NCBI RefSeq assembly: GCF_963675165.1
Contig: NC_087393.1
Span: 413,502 to 477,501, forward strand
Length of the DNA: 64,000 nucleotides
Direction: 5' to 3'
Origin: Halichondria panicea
Lineage: Eukaryota > Porifera > Demospongiae > Suberitida > Halichondriidae
In this document: positions 1 through 12,189 of the stretch, piece by piece
Layout of the letters: every line of letters starts with the position of its first letter
How positions within the stretch are numbered: position 1 is the first letter of the stretch
Made by a program: the position numbers and the translations under genes
The notes under the pieces: generated by a model
What the model was told of the DNA's origin: nothing
Seen by the model: only the letters and a program-made list of their open reading frames with translations
Databases searched by the model: none

Positions 1-772
1 ACTGGCATGTGATCATGACTGCAAACAATATTTGCATTGCGTTTTATTGACCCTATATATTATTATAGTCGGAAGGCGGTAATAGCTGAAATGTGTGTAA
101 TTTTTATAGAATGTCCTGAGGTTAATTGTTTGTTAATATAAATTAGTGTACTGCATGATTGCCTCATTGATAGAAGTCTTTGATGCAATGCACTGCTTCG
201 GGCTCGGACAGGAGGGAAAAGGGTGCTTGATGTCCCTCCATGTTAATAGAACCCTTACTATTACATAAAGTACATTGTAGTTACGTACCGCGTGAGAGCC
301 TGGCCCTTTGGGGAAGCTATATTAGTGCTTGTGGAAGCTATATTAGTGCAGATTGGCAGTGAGCAACCACATGCAGGAAGTTTACTAAGTGTCCACTTAT
401 TGTGGTCCAGGACTGCCCCACTTCCTCATTAGAGTGGCTGGCTATAAAACTCCCCTAACTTCTCAGTACAGCCATTCCAGATCTAGATCTAGTGTGTGAT
501 GAGTGTGCATAGTCAGTCAGTGCAAGATATTCTAAACTGGGTTCAGATGAAACTAAGGTAGCTAAATAAATAGCTAGTTGTGCTATTTTAGTGATCATGC
601 AGTCAAGCTGTACTGATGTATATAGTGTACAATAGATGATGTTTACAGTTGTGATCATGTTTCCTCTGCTGTGATCATTGCTCTATATAGCTGTCATATT
701 ATAGTAGTTCCTTCCTCTTCACTCTGTTAGGATGTCTGTTGCTGCTGTAACTCACTGTCCTTCTCTGTGCAG
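1..772. other. no gene seen (probable intron or upstream sequence)
   Basis: No coding exon could be supported here. The region is AT-rich with short ORFs only. It ends in a pyrimidine tract and CAG acceptor that starts the first recognisable exon of the gene to the right, so it is most likely an intron of that gene. Confidence 0.5.
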
Positions 773-3700
773 GTGCTGTAAGGAAATGGGTGCAAGCAAT
801 GGCAAGAGGACTAAGAGGACCACTACTCATCGTGGGGAGTCCTTTATACTTGACCCCAAGACCAACCCAATGAACGCCAGAGCTGACTATTCTCACAAAG
901 AGTAAATACAATGCACGTTGATCTGTAAGAATGTCCAGCTTCATAATAATATCCAATACAGTTGTTCCAATACACACAACTGTAAGATTTTAACTAAAAT
1001 GATTACGTATACTTTTGTGCAGGTGCGATATAGATCGGAAGAACAGCTGTGCAAAGACTGATTCTCTCTACAGAAGTGAATGTACGTTGCCTTTATTTAA
1101 CTCACATGCACACCACCTCCACCAGTAATGCCTGTTAAAAATTAGCAGGGTAAGGTGTTCGTTTATAATCATAAGCAGTAACCTTTCCTGTTAAAAATTA
1201 GCAGGGTAAGGTGTTCGTTTATAATCATAAGCAGTATAACCTTTCCTGGTATAGTGTAGCTAGTCAAGCCATGTACATTAAAGTGCTACTGTGTATGTGG
1301 TGAGGTAATGTAAACATGTTTATACGCATCCATCTGCTTAAGTGGCAGGCCTTGTGTTCATGCAAAGCCATTGACTTCCACAGCTTTCCACCCACTTGGT
1401 TCCCCAACATTCTCAACGTTTGGGTCATTTGCTGTTATGGAGACGAAACTGGAACAAGAGCCATCATTGGGAATGCCCAGAAAAGTAAAAATGTTCGCCT
1501 CGAGGAAGCTTATTACAAAGTGCTCATCAGAGCCCAACTTGCTTGACGAGTGTCCAGCTGACCTTCCCCACACTTTCATAGGTACCGAACCATCTCACGT
1601 GACAAGGCTGCTACGAGAGTCCACTCCTCACACTACTAATATCACAGGAAGCACATTGTCACTCGTGCCCGGACCCAGCCTCACACACAGCACACAGTCA
1701 CTCAACACACAGTCACTCACCACCCACACAACAACACTCAAACCGGTGTACATTATACCACCAGAAGTGGAGAAAGTTGCAGTACGATTAAGTCGGTCCC
1801 CACAACCCACTCGAAAACCGCCTGTTCCCGAGAGACTAAACAGTGCCACTAGCGTCAGCAGTTTCGGCTCTGCATCGTCAGGTCAACGACATCTCAGTGA
1901 GAGCTTTGAGCCAGCTCTGACTATGGAGACAGACCAACCCTCACCTGGCCTGAGAACCATTGCCAGGATTAAAGGTACTTGTGCAAGCGTCTGTCATTCC
2001 ATTGTATGGCTTAAATGTTGCTGCAAGGTTTTTAGCAACATTGGTAAGATGCCACAGTCAGGAAATGTTTCACTAGCATTGCTTCTTAAATATTTCAATG
2101 CATTAGTAAGAATTTACTGTCTTTTATCTAGACAATTATTGTTTTTTTCCACCCTTAGAAGGCAGTCCAAAGCATGTGCTTGCTCGCGACAGTGTGACCA
2201 GTAACATGTCCTATGTACTGACTCAAGAGCCACAGCCCTGGACCTGTGACTCTAGACCATGCTCGGGCGAGGCTAGACCACCCTTTCCCCTGCCCTTGAC
2301 CCGTGACTCTAGACCATGCTCGGGTGAGCATAGACCACCCCCTCCCCTGCCCTGGACCCGTGACTCTAGACCATGCTCGGGTGAGGATAGACCACCCCCT
2401 CCCCTGCCCTGGACCCGTGACTCTAGACCATGCTCGGGCGAGGATAGACCACCCCCTCCCCTGCCCTGGACCCGTGACTCTAGACCATGTTCGGGTGAGG
2501 CTAGACCACCCCCTCCCCTCCGCAAGGTGCCCTCACCACTGCACATCAGAGCTGACACTGCTAGAGCTGGTGAGTGAATGATTCCCTACTAGTGCCTAAA
2601 CAAGGGGAGTCTTTTTGGCTGCTTATCAGTTTTACCTTAATTGCCATTAATTTTGTTGGTTGTGTGTTTCCTTCCCCAATTTCCCCATATTTGCTGATTG
2701 TATGATAATAATCACTATTGTGTATACTGTGTAACCCGCTCTCTTTGTTGCTCTAGCTGCAGGTGATGTGATGACTGATATAAAGCAACGAGCACTTCCC
2801 CCCACCCCTAACCAAGTGCACGCTCGCCTCACACGAACATCTGCAACTCTAAAGACGTACAGATCACCTCTCCTATCAACAGACGAAAGCTCATTGGACT
2901 CACACGGAAGTAGAGAAGCCAGTAAACAACAATACGAAGCAGGGGCTAGCCGAACGTTACCCACTAAAAGGCATGGCAGAAAACTTAATCTTAAATCAAT
3001 CATTCAAACTGATTGCCAACCGCACTATCATGTCCTGGAGTCTTCCCCACCGTCGGCCGATATTACCGTGACAACCATGCCCCCACCACGCCCACCGAGG
3101 AAACTAATTGACCCAACACGGCAAATTGATTTTACCCATCTAATTACTGGAGAGAACAGAGACCCTACTCTGGGGAGTGACGATGTGTCTGTGGCTGTAT
3201 CTGATACTGATGCCACCTGTCTTCATTGTGGTCGCCAAATTGGAGGTTAGTATGTCAGGGAAATACTAGCCACACTTCTGTTATTTAGTAAGTGTGTGTG
3301 TACATAGTTTCAATATGGTGAGTCACCACTGGATGTAGTGGTATAATCACTGCAGTGTCTCCTAATATTGATATTTTGTAGTGCAAACAAGCCATTTAAT
3401 TTCAATAGTCGTAGACATCAATCTTTACAGTTTGGCATGTTGTTTGACTTAATTATTATAATAATATATTTTAATGCAGCCGAACCATTCTATATTTGTG
3501 TGGCTGATTCTGAAGATGGTGGTTCCTCTACTCGAGGCAGTGCGACTAACACACCTGAGGTAACAGACCCAGTGACTGGGCCTGATGCAGTCGATTCGGC
3601 TACTAGGCCTGATACAGTCCCCCTGGGCGACGTTGCTGGCATGGAATTGGCTGACACAACAAGTGCTGCACAAGAAACAGTTGAAGTGATTCAAACGCAA

Positions 3701-6248
3701 GAGGCCGTCCAACCGCCTGAGGCTGTTTCTGACCCTATCATTAGTGAAGGGGATATGGTAGCCCTCACAACAGAGGAGACCAACCATGATCAAGATGACC
3801 TTTCAGACGAAGATGTACAACCAAGAACAAGTGGAATTCCCACAGGAAGTAAGCACCTTCCATTTTAATGTGGTAAATTTAGATGGCTTTCTTATTAGAA
3901 TTATGTTACTCAAAGTCCCCTCACATCCTTTCATTTATATTTCACTGACCCTCTTAAATAGTTTTTTTCACATGTGAAATGTAGCTATCTAAATTTACCT
4001 TCATGTGGTAAATTTAGATGGGCTTTCTTATTAGAATTATGTTACTCAAAGTCCCCTCACATCCTTTCAACCCTTTTATTTATATTTCACTGACCCTCTT
4101 AAATGGTTTTTTTCACATGTGAAATGTAGCTGTGGCTGAATGTGTGTTTCCTTTATAGATGGTGATGATGTTAGTTTGGAAGATGAGTTGCAGCCAGGAG
4201 CTTTGATCTGTATGGACTGTGTCCGGAGGGAAGGTTCGTACATTAGTAACAATTATTTTACATAATTATATAGAATTCATTTTTAGTTAACACCCCGTAC
4301 AGACATTACAGAAAGGACTAGTGTGTTTGCTTTACAGCACATCATGCTGTAAGCAAACACACTAGTCCTTTCTGTTATTTAAGCACCTGCCGGTTTCATT
4401 CCACCATAGCCAGCTAGATAAACTTTGCATTGAGATTATGTTAATGATGTATTTAAATTTTAAATGGCTTATTTTATCTACGCTCATCTCTCCCCCCTTA
4501 CTTTCACAGCTCCTATCTATCATGAGTTGAACCCTGGCGAGATTGAGGCCATTCTGTCAGGTATGGACCTGTCAGCCCCGCCCATCCCATCGAGGGAACA
4601 ACGTCCCCCTAGGGAGAGGGACCCAGTCTACGAGAGAATTGCAAGTGTGAAGAGAAAACTGACCCTTAAGCTGAGCACTGGGTCGAGAATTATCACACGT
4701 GTGAGCCTCGATGGAGCATACATCATCAGTAAGCACTAGAGCTATTGCAGCGCTGACCTCAGTATTATTGTTTTGTACATCCTACAATTAAGATGTTGTG
4801 GTGTTGTGTAGATGCATGGTTTCTGTTTTGCTAGACATTAGATAGTTGTGTATAGAGTCTATACTCTATACTCCACCATTACTAAATAAGCTTCATTTTA
4901 CTTTAGTTTATCAGATACTAGTCATCACTGTAGGCTTATAAGAAGAAGCTCAATTGTTAAAATGATGGTTAGAGCAAGATATGTATGTAGTGATTGTATG
5001 TACCCACTAGTTCACCCCCCCTCTCACTTTCTGCAGAAGCTTCAAAACCACGTAGGCCCAAGTATCGGACCACCTCCTCCACAGACTATGAGCAAGTGTC
5101 CACGGACATTGACACGCCCCCCTCCCCTCACTACCATCGAGCTTCAGAGATACACCAACTAGGGGAAATCCCTCTGCCAGACGAGGTCGACCCTGCTAAT
5201 CACACCAGATGCCGACCACACCCACCTCCGCTGGCCGCATTTCGAGGTCATCAATCGAGCTCACATGACTACGAGAGTTTACCGGGTTCCTTTGAGGGCC
5301 GACAAGTGGAACTACGCGGTGGCCTGGGAAACAAGCAGGGATCACATGACTACGCCTTCATTGGGCCTGCCCCTAGTATGGAGAGCCTTAACGAGCGATC
5401 TCCCAGTCCACCATATGTGCCTCCAGGAGGTGAGAAAAATTCATATTTAGTGTATGTATACAGCCAGTTGTGAAGTACATAACATGACATGCAGATAGTA
5501 CTAGCTGCAAGATATGTAATTATGTCTGTTGTGTGCCATTTAAGTGAGCAATATTAATTTTTTAATTTCTCTTCTATTAGGTCAAAGAGCCACACTAATG
5601 CGAATAGACTCCCAAGGCTATGCCTCTGTGATGATTCCTGATTACTCGGACGATACTACGGATTGCTTGAGGCCGGGTGAGAGGAGGTGCCCCTTTCATG
5701 TCAGTACAGAGTCACTGGACCCACGGAGATCTCCCAATGATTACGAGGTCCCTGTCATTAAAACTACGGCTGAAACTGAAGAAACTATTCGAAGAGGCTC
5801 ACTAGCCCGGCAAAGAGCAGTGTCGGAGAATGAGCAATCCCAACAGGAGGTTGCTACTTCAAGACAACCTGATTCAACGTCTATTGCTCAAGCTGGTATA
5901 TCTGACATCGTAGCAGCGAAGATGAGTGTGACTGATAACGAAAGTGTGGAGAGCGTTATTGACCAAGACGGCCACGAAGAAGTTTTTGACTCTGGATTCG
6001 AGAATTCTAACGAAGGACTTCAACTGACGTCCCCCCGAGTGTCTGAATCTGTGCCCCCCCCAATTCCACCACGACCCCCCCGAGCCCTATCCCTCATTGA
6101 GACCCAAAGCGACACGCTACTCTCTCAAGCTGATGATAGTTATAAACGACCTCGATCAAAGACTTTTAATAGCTCCAAACCGTCCACCCAAGAGACTAAC
6201 AAAAAACTCTGTATTGTACTCAATCACCAGTCAAGTGTGGTTGTTTAA
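773..6248 (+). CDS. large proline- and tyrosine-rich protein, 3' part (likely cytoplasmic tail of a membrane protein)
   Basis: Ten exons join in phase: 773-901, 1023-1081, 1384-1974, 2159-2569, 2763-3245, 3480-3848, 4159-4233, 4510-4728, 5037-5429 and 5581-6248 (stop TAA). All internal introns are phase 1 except the first. The visible product is about 1,130 residues and lacks its start, which lies left of the window. I do not recognise the family. It is low-complexity and hydrophilic. It has proline clusters of SH3-ligand type (PPLP, PPRPPR), many tyrosines in acidic settings (SHDYES, TDYEQ, HDYAF), and two CxxC pairs (CLHC near 3222, CMDC near 4213) that could bind zinc. Exon four carries a 19-residue tandem repeat. 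The very start of the visible part reads CCKEMG followed by basic residues, as expected just after a membrane segment. A receptor or adhesion-protein tail is therefore my guess, not a demonstrated identity. Confidence 0.75.
1131..1247. repeat. 56-bp tandem duplication in an intron
   Basis: Two near-identical copies, about 1131-1186 and 1187-1247, begin CCTGTTAAAAATTAGCAGGG. They lie between the second and third visible exons of the large left-hand gene. The second copy has a small insertion near its end. Confidence 0.9.
2248..2520 (+). repeat. 57-bp coding minisatellite, five copies
   Basis: Units start at 2248, 2305, 2362, 2419 and 2476, exactly 57 bp apart. Each encodes 19 residues of the pattern DSRPCSGExRPPPPLPWTR, with the last unit truncated. 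The repeat keeps the reading frame and gives regularly spaced proline motifs. All units are very similar at DNA level, which suggests recent expansion or homogenisation. The opposite strand is also open through the array, as a by-product. Confidence 0.95.
3864..4131. repeat. about 130-bp tandem duplication in an intron
   Basis: A segment beginning TGTGGTAAATTTAGATGG and ending near TCACATGTGAAATGTAGCT occurs twice, at about 3868-3986 and 4003-4131. The second copy has a short extra stretch. It lies within an intron of the left-hand gene. Confidence 0.85.
4308..4374. repeat. intronic hairpin with about 30-bp arms
   Basis: The arm ACAGAAAGGACTAGTGTGTT and its continuation are repeated in reverse complement up to 4374. 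The loop is about 5 nt and there is one extra T in the left arm. It resembles a tiny foldback element. No clear target-site duplication was seen. Confidence 0.85.
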
Positions 6249-6281
6249 TTTTTTTGTATTGTCTGTTATAAACGTGATAAC

Positions 6282-6372
6282 ACGTGTGTGTCTGTGTGTC
6301 TGTGTGTGTGTGTGTGTCTGTGTGTGTGTGTGTGTGTGTCTGTGTCTGTGTGTGTGTGTGTGTCTGTGTGTT
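6282..6372. repeat. (TG)n microsatellite with TC interruptions
   Basis: TG dinucleotides interrupted by TCTG steps, immediately after the stop codon of the left-hand gene, so probably within its 3' UTR. Confidence 0.9.
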
Positions 6373-6462
6373 CATTAATTTTGTAATGAAATATCATAAC
6401 TTTATATTAAATTGCTATAAACATGTACATAATTATGCAAAAATAAGATGGATTTGATCTAG

Positions 6463-6833
6463 CTAATAGAAGTACAGTTTGACTTTGTTCAAGTCTTTGT
6501 TGGCACACTCCCTCGACCTGTTGTAGTAATAAAACAGACCATCTTTGCGGACCAGTTTCTTCACATAGTTGTTCATACACCAGCGATCAACCTGTAGTGA
6601 TATGGATTAGTTTACTGTCTACTAGTTGATGATTTGAACTACCTCACACTTGGAGGTGTGTGTCAAGTACTCCTGCTCATCTCTGTAGCCAGCAAGTTGG
6701 AATCTATAGGCTGAAAGGTAGTCAAAGATAAAATTATATTTATAGATCCACTAGAATTAGGTCCATTACCTTCTTCTACTTTTGTACTCCAAAATTTGGC
6801 TCTCTGCATTTTCTTTGGCTGAGGGAGAGACAT
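6463..6833 (-). CDS. MEIG1: meiosis-expressed gene 1 homologue (MEIG1)
   Basis: Three exons on the minus strand, 6833-6770, 6710-6643 and 6591-6463, join in phase to give 86 residues; vertebrate MEIG1 is 88. The product carries the family's sequence along almost its whole length: AKFWSxKVEE, [18 protein letters not shown], YVKKLxRKDGxFYYYN and a C-terminal RECxxKxxxKVK motif. In mammals MEIG1 binds PACRG and is needed to build the sperm manchette and tail. The conserved surface residues (W, Y and K clusters) are present here. The ATG at 6833 gives the normal length. The gene lies head to head with the sterol oxidase and tail to tail with the left-hand gene. Confidence 0.93.
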
Positions 6834-6894
6834 GACTGCACTGTGTGAGTAGTCTCACATAGAAAGGCTTTACATCTGGCTTTACATGTGTTTT

Positions 6895-6907
6895 GTTGCT
6901 ATGCAAT
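6895..6907. promoter_or_regulatory. possible RFX X-box-like site
   Basis: GTTGCTATGCAAT, 62 bp upstream of the MEIG1 start codon, resembles an imperfect X-box (GTTGCC and GGCAAC half-sites). X-boxes commonly control ciliary and sperm genes, so the position is plausible. The match is imperfect and could be chance. Confidence 0.3.
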
Positions 6908-7045
6908 GCAATAGACCACGCCCCTTCCAAGAAGAGGGCGGGGATGGTCATGCAATTTCTTGTTCTCGAGGTTTCAATGCAATAGACCACGCCCCTTCCA
7001 AGAAGAGGGCGGGGATGGTCAAATTTCTTGTTCTCGAGGTTTTGC
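6905..7045. repeat. 71-bp tandem duplication in a shared promoter
   Basis: Two copies offset by 71 bp each contain GACCACGCCCCTTCC, AAGAGGGCGGGGATGG and TTCTTGTTCTCGAGG. The CCGCCC/CACCC-type boxes would suit Sp/KLF factors. The duplication fills the 300-bp space between the start codons of MEIG1 (-) and the sterol oxidase (+), so it doubles the likely regulatory boxes. Confidence 0.85.
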
Positions 7046-7132
7046 CGCGCTCTCCCTCTGACATGTAACGATCATAACCAGCTGTAGAATAAAGGTGGGT
7101 GTGTCTGGTCCCAAGAAGATCGAGCTAGCTAG

Positions 7133-8292
7133 ATGGAGGAGCATAGAAATCTCTGGATGGAGCTTGATCTGGTTGAGATGATGACATTTGTGGGTTGTAT
7201 GGTGGCTGTCAATAGTCTAGTGTTTGTTCTGTGCGGTGCTTTAGAGCTGGTGGAGAGATATGACCTCTTCAGTGACCGCAAGATCCACAAAACAGTGAGC
7301 AAGGATATTAATTGATATTGCAGCACTCTGCTAACATCATCAGTACCATAGATTTATATGCTGTATATAGTATAACAATTTACGGTAGCTATTATGCTAG
7401 GCCATTAAGCTGCCTATCCGATTTCTACTAGATACGGTTTTGTTTGTTCAATGCAGGCTGCCAAGTGTGAGCAGCCCAGCGTACGTGCAGTGGTGATCCA
7501 TATGCTCAAGGTGCACTACATCATCCAGCCTCTAGGCCTGCCTCTGTTCTATACCCTCATGAAGTGGGGAGGAGTGAGGTTCACTGCACCCGGACCATCC
7601 TGGTATAGGCATTGGGTCCACCTTCTCTGTCTCACGCATTGCATTGAAAATCTTCAGGCCAATCCTGCAACAATTTTATTCCAGCAAATTGTTGAAGGCT
7701 TTCACAATTAGACGTCATAGTTAGCTCTTGCATATTGTCATTGACTACCACATTTTAACATTTTAGTTCCCTTATTGCATGACGATGTTCATTAAAGTAA
7801 TAGTTGTTGCTTCTCTTCAGGCTGGAGATTGTGATCCACTTGGCAATGATAATGCTGATCGAAGACACGTGTTTCTACTGGATACACCGCGCCCTGCACA
7901 CACCCTTCCTCTACAAGCACGTGCACAAGATGCATCACGAATACAAGCAACCTCACTCATGGGCAGTCGAATACAGCCATATTCTAGAGTATACAATTGC
8001 AAATACTTTTGGTATCTTCATTGGTGCAGTCTTAATACATACTCACATCTACACATTCTATATATGGATATTGATTCGTACAGCTGAAGGTGTGGATGGG
8101 CACTGTGGTTACAACTTCTGGTTTAGTCCATTTCGATATTTCCCCTTTCGGCCCGGCAGTGATGTGCACGATTATCATCACTCTCATAATATCGGTAACT
8201 ATGGATCTCTGTTCACATTCTGGGACTCCATTTGTGGAACCAACATCTCATTCAGCAACTATATACAGAGGAAGAAAATGGCGCTACATTGA
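7133..8292 (+). CDS. MSMO1: C-4 methylsterol monooxygenase-like fatty acid hydroxylase superfamily protein
   Basis: Exons 7133-7294, 7457-7602 and 7821-8292 join in phase to 259 residues; human MSMO1 is 293. The enzyme family removes C-4 methyl groups from sterols in the ER, using a di-iron centre held by histidine boxes. All three boxes are visible: HRALH at about residues 125-129, HKMHH at 138-142 and HDYHH at 219-223. The flanking text IEDTxFYWIHR, GxHSGYN-like GHCGYN and the terminal FTFWDSICGT block are typical of MSMO1/ERG25. Hydrophobic segments lie near residues 17-37, 75-95 and 160-190. The N-terminus is shorter than in vertebrates. A related C-25 or alkylglycerol hydroxylase is possible but less likely from the motif spacing. 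Confidence 0.85.
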
Positions 8293-8447
8293 ACTAAAAT
8301 AATGAACATTCTGTACAACCTGTATAATTATGTGATGTCATAAATATTGCTTCAAATATAATTTCAGTATTTGCAACCCAATTTGTCAATAATAATAAAA
8401 TAGAAAACTTTCTCATCAGATACACACACAGTATGAAGATACAAAAA

Positions 8448-11400
8448 TTATTCTGCTTTAATGTTCCTGGACACAGACTGTAAGAGATACGCTATACTTT
8501 TCTGTTTGTTCATGTCCTGGTCCCCTCCGCTGTGTGGGGTGGGCGGAGTCAGCACTGCCGAGGCTATACTGGGGATCTTGAGTACATGTACCAGCTCGTT
8601 GGCTCGACTGAGGAGCATCTTGTGAGTGGCAGGATCGCTGGTCACCTCCTACACAGTGTGTGGGTGGGTGTGGGTGTGTGAGTGGGGGGGGGGGTGTGAA
8701 TAAAGTAATGTACTAGGAAATATTCATGCAGCTTCTCTAGCTTGTACAGATGCTACTGTATTACAGTCTATGAGTTGCTAAAAACGTTAAAAACGGTTCG
8801 ATCAGTGACATTACTTTACACAGTATTGATAGTGTATGTATGGACAACCAGAAAACAGGCCTGATTTAGAGATAAACGGGCCCGAAATAAATCAATAATT
8901 ACCACACTATAATTAGAAGAGCTTTTATAGTTAGCTATTATTGTTGGCTAGCTGACCACATAACTTACTGATCCTATTTGGAGTATCTTGTTGAGGCAGA
9001 GTAGAGCTCTGGGGATGAGGTCTTGACAGCGAGAGGCTATCTTAGCCACTGAGCTCATGATGACCAGCACCAGGCGAGTGGTGCAGTGCTTGCTCTGGTG
9101 GAGATTCAGACTAGCCTCCAGCCCCATTGACTCCAGCGTCTGAGTGAGTGTGTGTGTGTGTGGGGGAGGGGAGGGGAGGGGAGGGTGTGTGTGTGTGTGG
9201 GGGGGGGGTATGAACAGTATTTGATTCACAGCACAATTGATATTGATATCAAGACAGTGAAATGGCCCCAGGCACAAACTACAATGAATAAGAGAGGCAT
9301 GTGTAGTATACACACATGTAGTGTGGGATGATTGGTTACCTCAAAGTACTGAGACAGCAGAGCAGTGGTGCAGCGACTGTCATAGCCTGCGTGACTGTAC
9401 TCCCCCAGTGCCCACACCTGTACATGTGTGTATGTACGTGTGTGTATGGACGAGGACAGGACTACACATCAGGACCCACACACAACACCACTGAGTTGAA
9501 ACCATACGTAGTTGTCACTAATGAAATATGAATACCATTCACAATAGGTCTTTGTGCCTACATCATCATAAGAGTATACAAATACTTACCAGGTGCATAT
9601 AGAAGTGCTCCCCCGCAGAGTTCAAAGAGCGCAGGTTGCTAAGGAAATCGACAATCTCCTGCTTAAAGTCAATCACAAAATGAGAGTGTAGTTTGAACAT
9701 CTCCATGAGTTGGTCGCTCATGACAACGCGTGTCTGGGATTGGTAGAAGTCTATCTTGTATAGCAGGACGGACCTCTCCATTACCACGGTAACCAGCTGG
9801 GAGAGCACCTCCCTGTCATTGCTAAACAGAACCGTCTTGAAAAATAGTCTGTGAATGTGTGGGCGTAGTGTGAGTGTGTGTGTGTGTGTGGGGGGGGGGG
9901 GGGTTGAAAGATAACATTAACAAGAATTGTGAGGAACTGCATTTCAGACCAGAGCACCGGGCCACAAACTTTATCGATGCATTCGTAGCTTACATGACAT
10001 GGTATGAATGGCTGCAGGGGGTACTGCCACTAATTGGAGGGGGGGGGGGGGGCCACATCACACCAACTAACTATCTTATAACAACAACAAAAGTCCCTTA
10101 TTTACAACACACTTGATCAGTAGTGGTGTGACCCGGGCCATCTCCACAACTCTCTGATGCTCTGAGAAATCCTCCAATAAGAACACGAGTGACTTGAGCT
10201 TGTCTATAGTGTCTCCCCTGCCACTCTCACTCCTCTGGAAATGTCCAAACATGAGCTTATGTGTGGGCTCTTGAAATGCAGCCAAACACTTGGCATATGG
10301 TGATACTTGGGGGCCAGTGTCTGCTAGGCCAGGGGAGGTCTGCAGGAGGTGGTTAGCTTGTAGGGTGGCCGAGAGACAGGGGAGGTCAAAAGTCGAGTGG
10401 AGGACCTCGGAGGCGGTTGCTTTGGAGATGAATGATGGCAGCAACTGTAGAAACTCAGCAATGAAGGTCGTGGGAAACCAGGCCAAGATCTGTGTGGGGG
10501 GTTGATAACATACTAGCTTTGCTAAATTTTATTATTTAGCCTGGAACGAGGCTACAATGTGAGCACGCAATCAACATTTCGATCTACAATACAATAATTA
10601 TTAACAATACGCACGCCTGACAATAATATTGATACACAAGATAGAGTATTACAAACTACGCATTGTGTCTATGCTACAGTATATACTGCTGTACACGTAC
10701 CTTGAGTATGTTGGGGAAGTACTTGGTGAGGATATTGGTGGAGCCATGGAGTGCCTCTAGGTTGTCCACCAGGTACTCCACAGTGTCGTAGGCCAGCCCA
10801 GGACTGGAGGGGAGGGGAGGGAGGGAGGAAGGGAGGGGAAGGGAGGGAGGGAGGGAGGGGGGAGGGGAGGAAGGGAAGGGAGGGAGGGGAGGGGATGGTA
10901 GTGATACATGCTCACTGTTTAAGTTACAAGGCACAATAATTTCATACTGGTTAGAAGCTACAATGCACACACTGACTATTTGCTTATTACTTATACAGCC
11001 AAAGAGTGTCTAATTGTTGGTACACTACACACACATAAATGTACTGGCTACTATGCTGAGCAGTTACAATCTCATGTACTTATTGTAATAATATTTTCAG
11101 CCTCACTCACTCGTTGAATTGACTGGCCAGCACCTGCCCAAAGAAGAGGGCCACAGGTCCCTCCGAATCATACATCTCAGACTCACCTATCAGGGGGGGG
11201 GATATCATCAGAGACAGAGAGAGTAATATCACACCTTGCCCACTCAACAACAAAAGCAGTAACAACAATGCATACACACAACATTAACGAGAAGTTTTGA
11301 TGAGAAATTTTACAAAGTGAATGTATAATTATACGAACTTGTACACTCACCGTGATTGAGGAAGAACTTGACGAGGGCTAACAGGAGGCGGGCATTGGGG

Positions 11401-12142
11401 ATAGGGTTTAGAGTACAACGGGAGTACACTCGACGAATGGTGGGGAAGACCCCGTTAATTAGAGAGCGGCTAAGAGAACAGAGGATGTCCAACAGTGCGA
11501 TACACTCGTACAAGCACTGTATGTGGGCGTGTGTGTGTGTGGGCGTGTGCGGAAGGGTACAGACGTGTGTGTGTGAGGGCGTGGGCGTGTGTGGTAACGA
11601 AATGTACTCACTCACCGCATCAATAAGGTCATCATCCACACTCTTTGAAGGCCCTAAAATCACGAATAATAAAATTAATAACAGAGTACATGTACCACGT
11701 ACAGTTTAAATAAACTTACTTCTTTCGCATTGATCAATCACTCTCAAGCAGTATTGTACAGCCGAGTCTTTGAGGCCTTGCTTTGTACGTCCACCGAGGA
11801 TCGGACCAATCAGAGAAGAGGATCCCATTCCAAGTGTTGGTGAGAGGGGGGAGGGCAGTGAGGTTGTGAAGGGGTGAGGCTGTGAGGGTGTGAGAGACGA
11901 TCTCAAGCTGCCCTGCCGATCATAACTTGAGGTACCCTAGGAGGAAGAGTGTCACGTGATTATCATGTGACTCTTGTGAAATGTACTTACGTGTGCCAGA
12001 GATTCGTGTGTGGGTGTGGGGGCGGGTGAGGGGGAGGGACCTGTGAGCCTGTTGTCTCCCGTGAGTGTGGAGAGGAACCAACGACGAAGAAAAGAAAACG
12101 TACTAATGTTGAGAAGATGATCCAATGAATATGATTCTCCTA

Positions 12143-12189
<47 letters not shown>

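Noticed and set aside
2223-2558. 111-codon antisense ORF with glycine-rich repeats
   Set aside because: Reverse reading of the coding minisatellite; the + strand frame continues in phase across both flanking introns.
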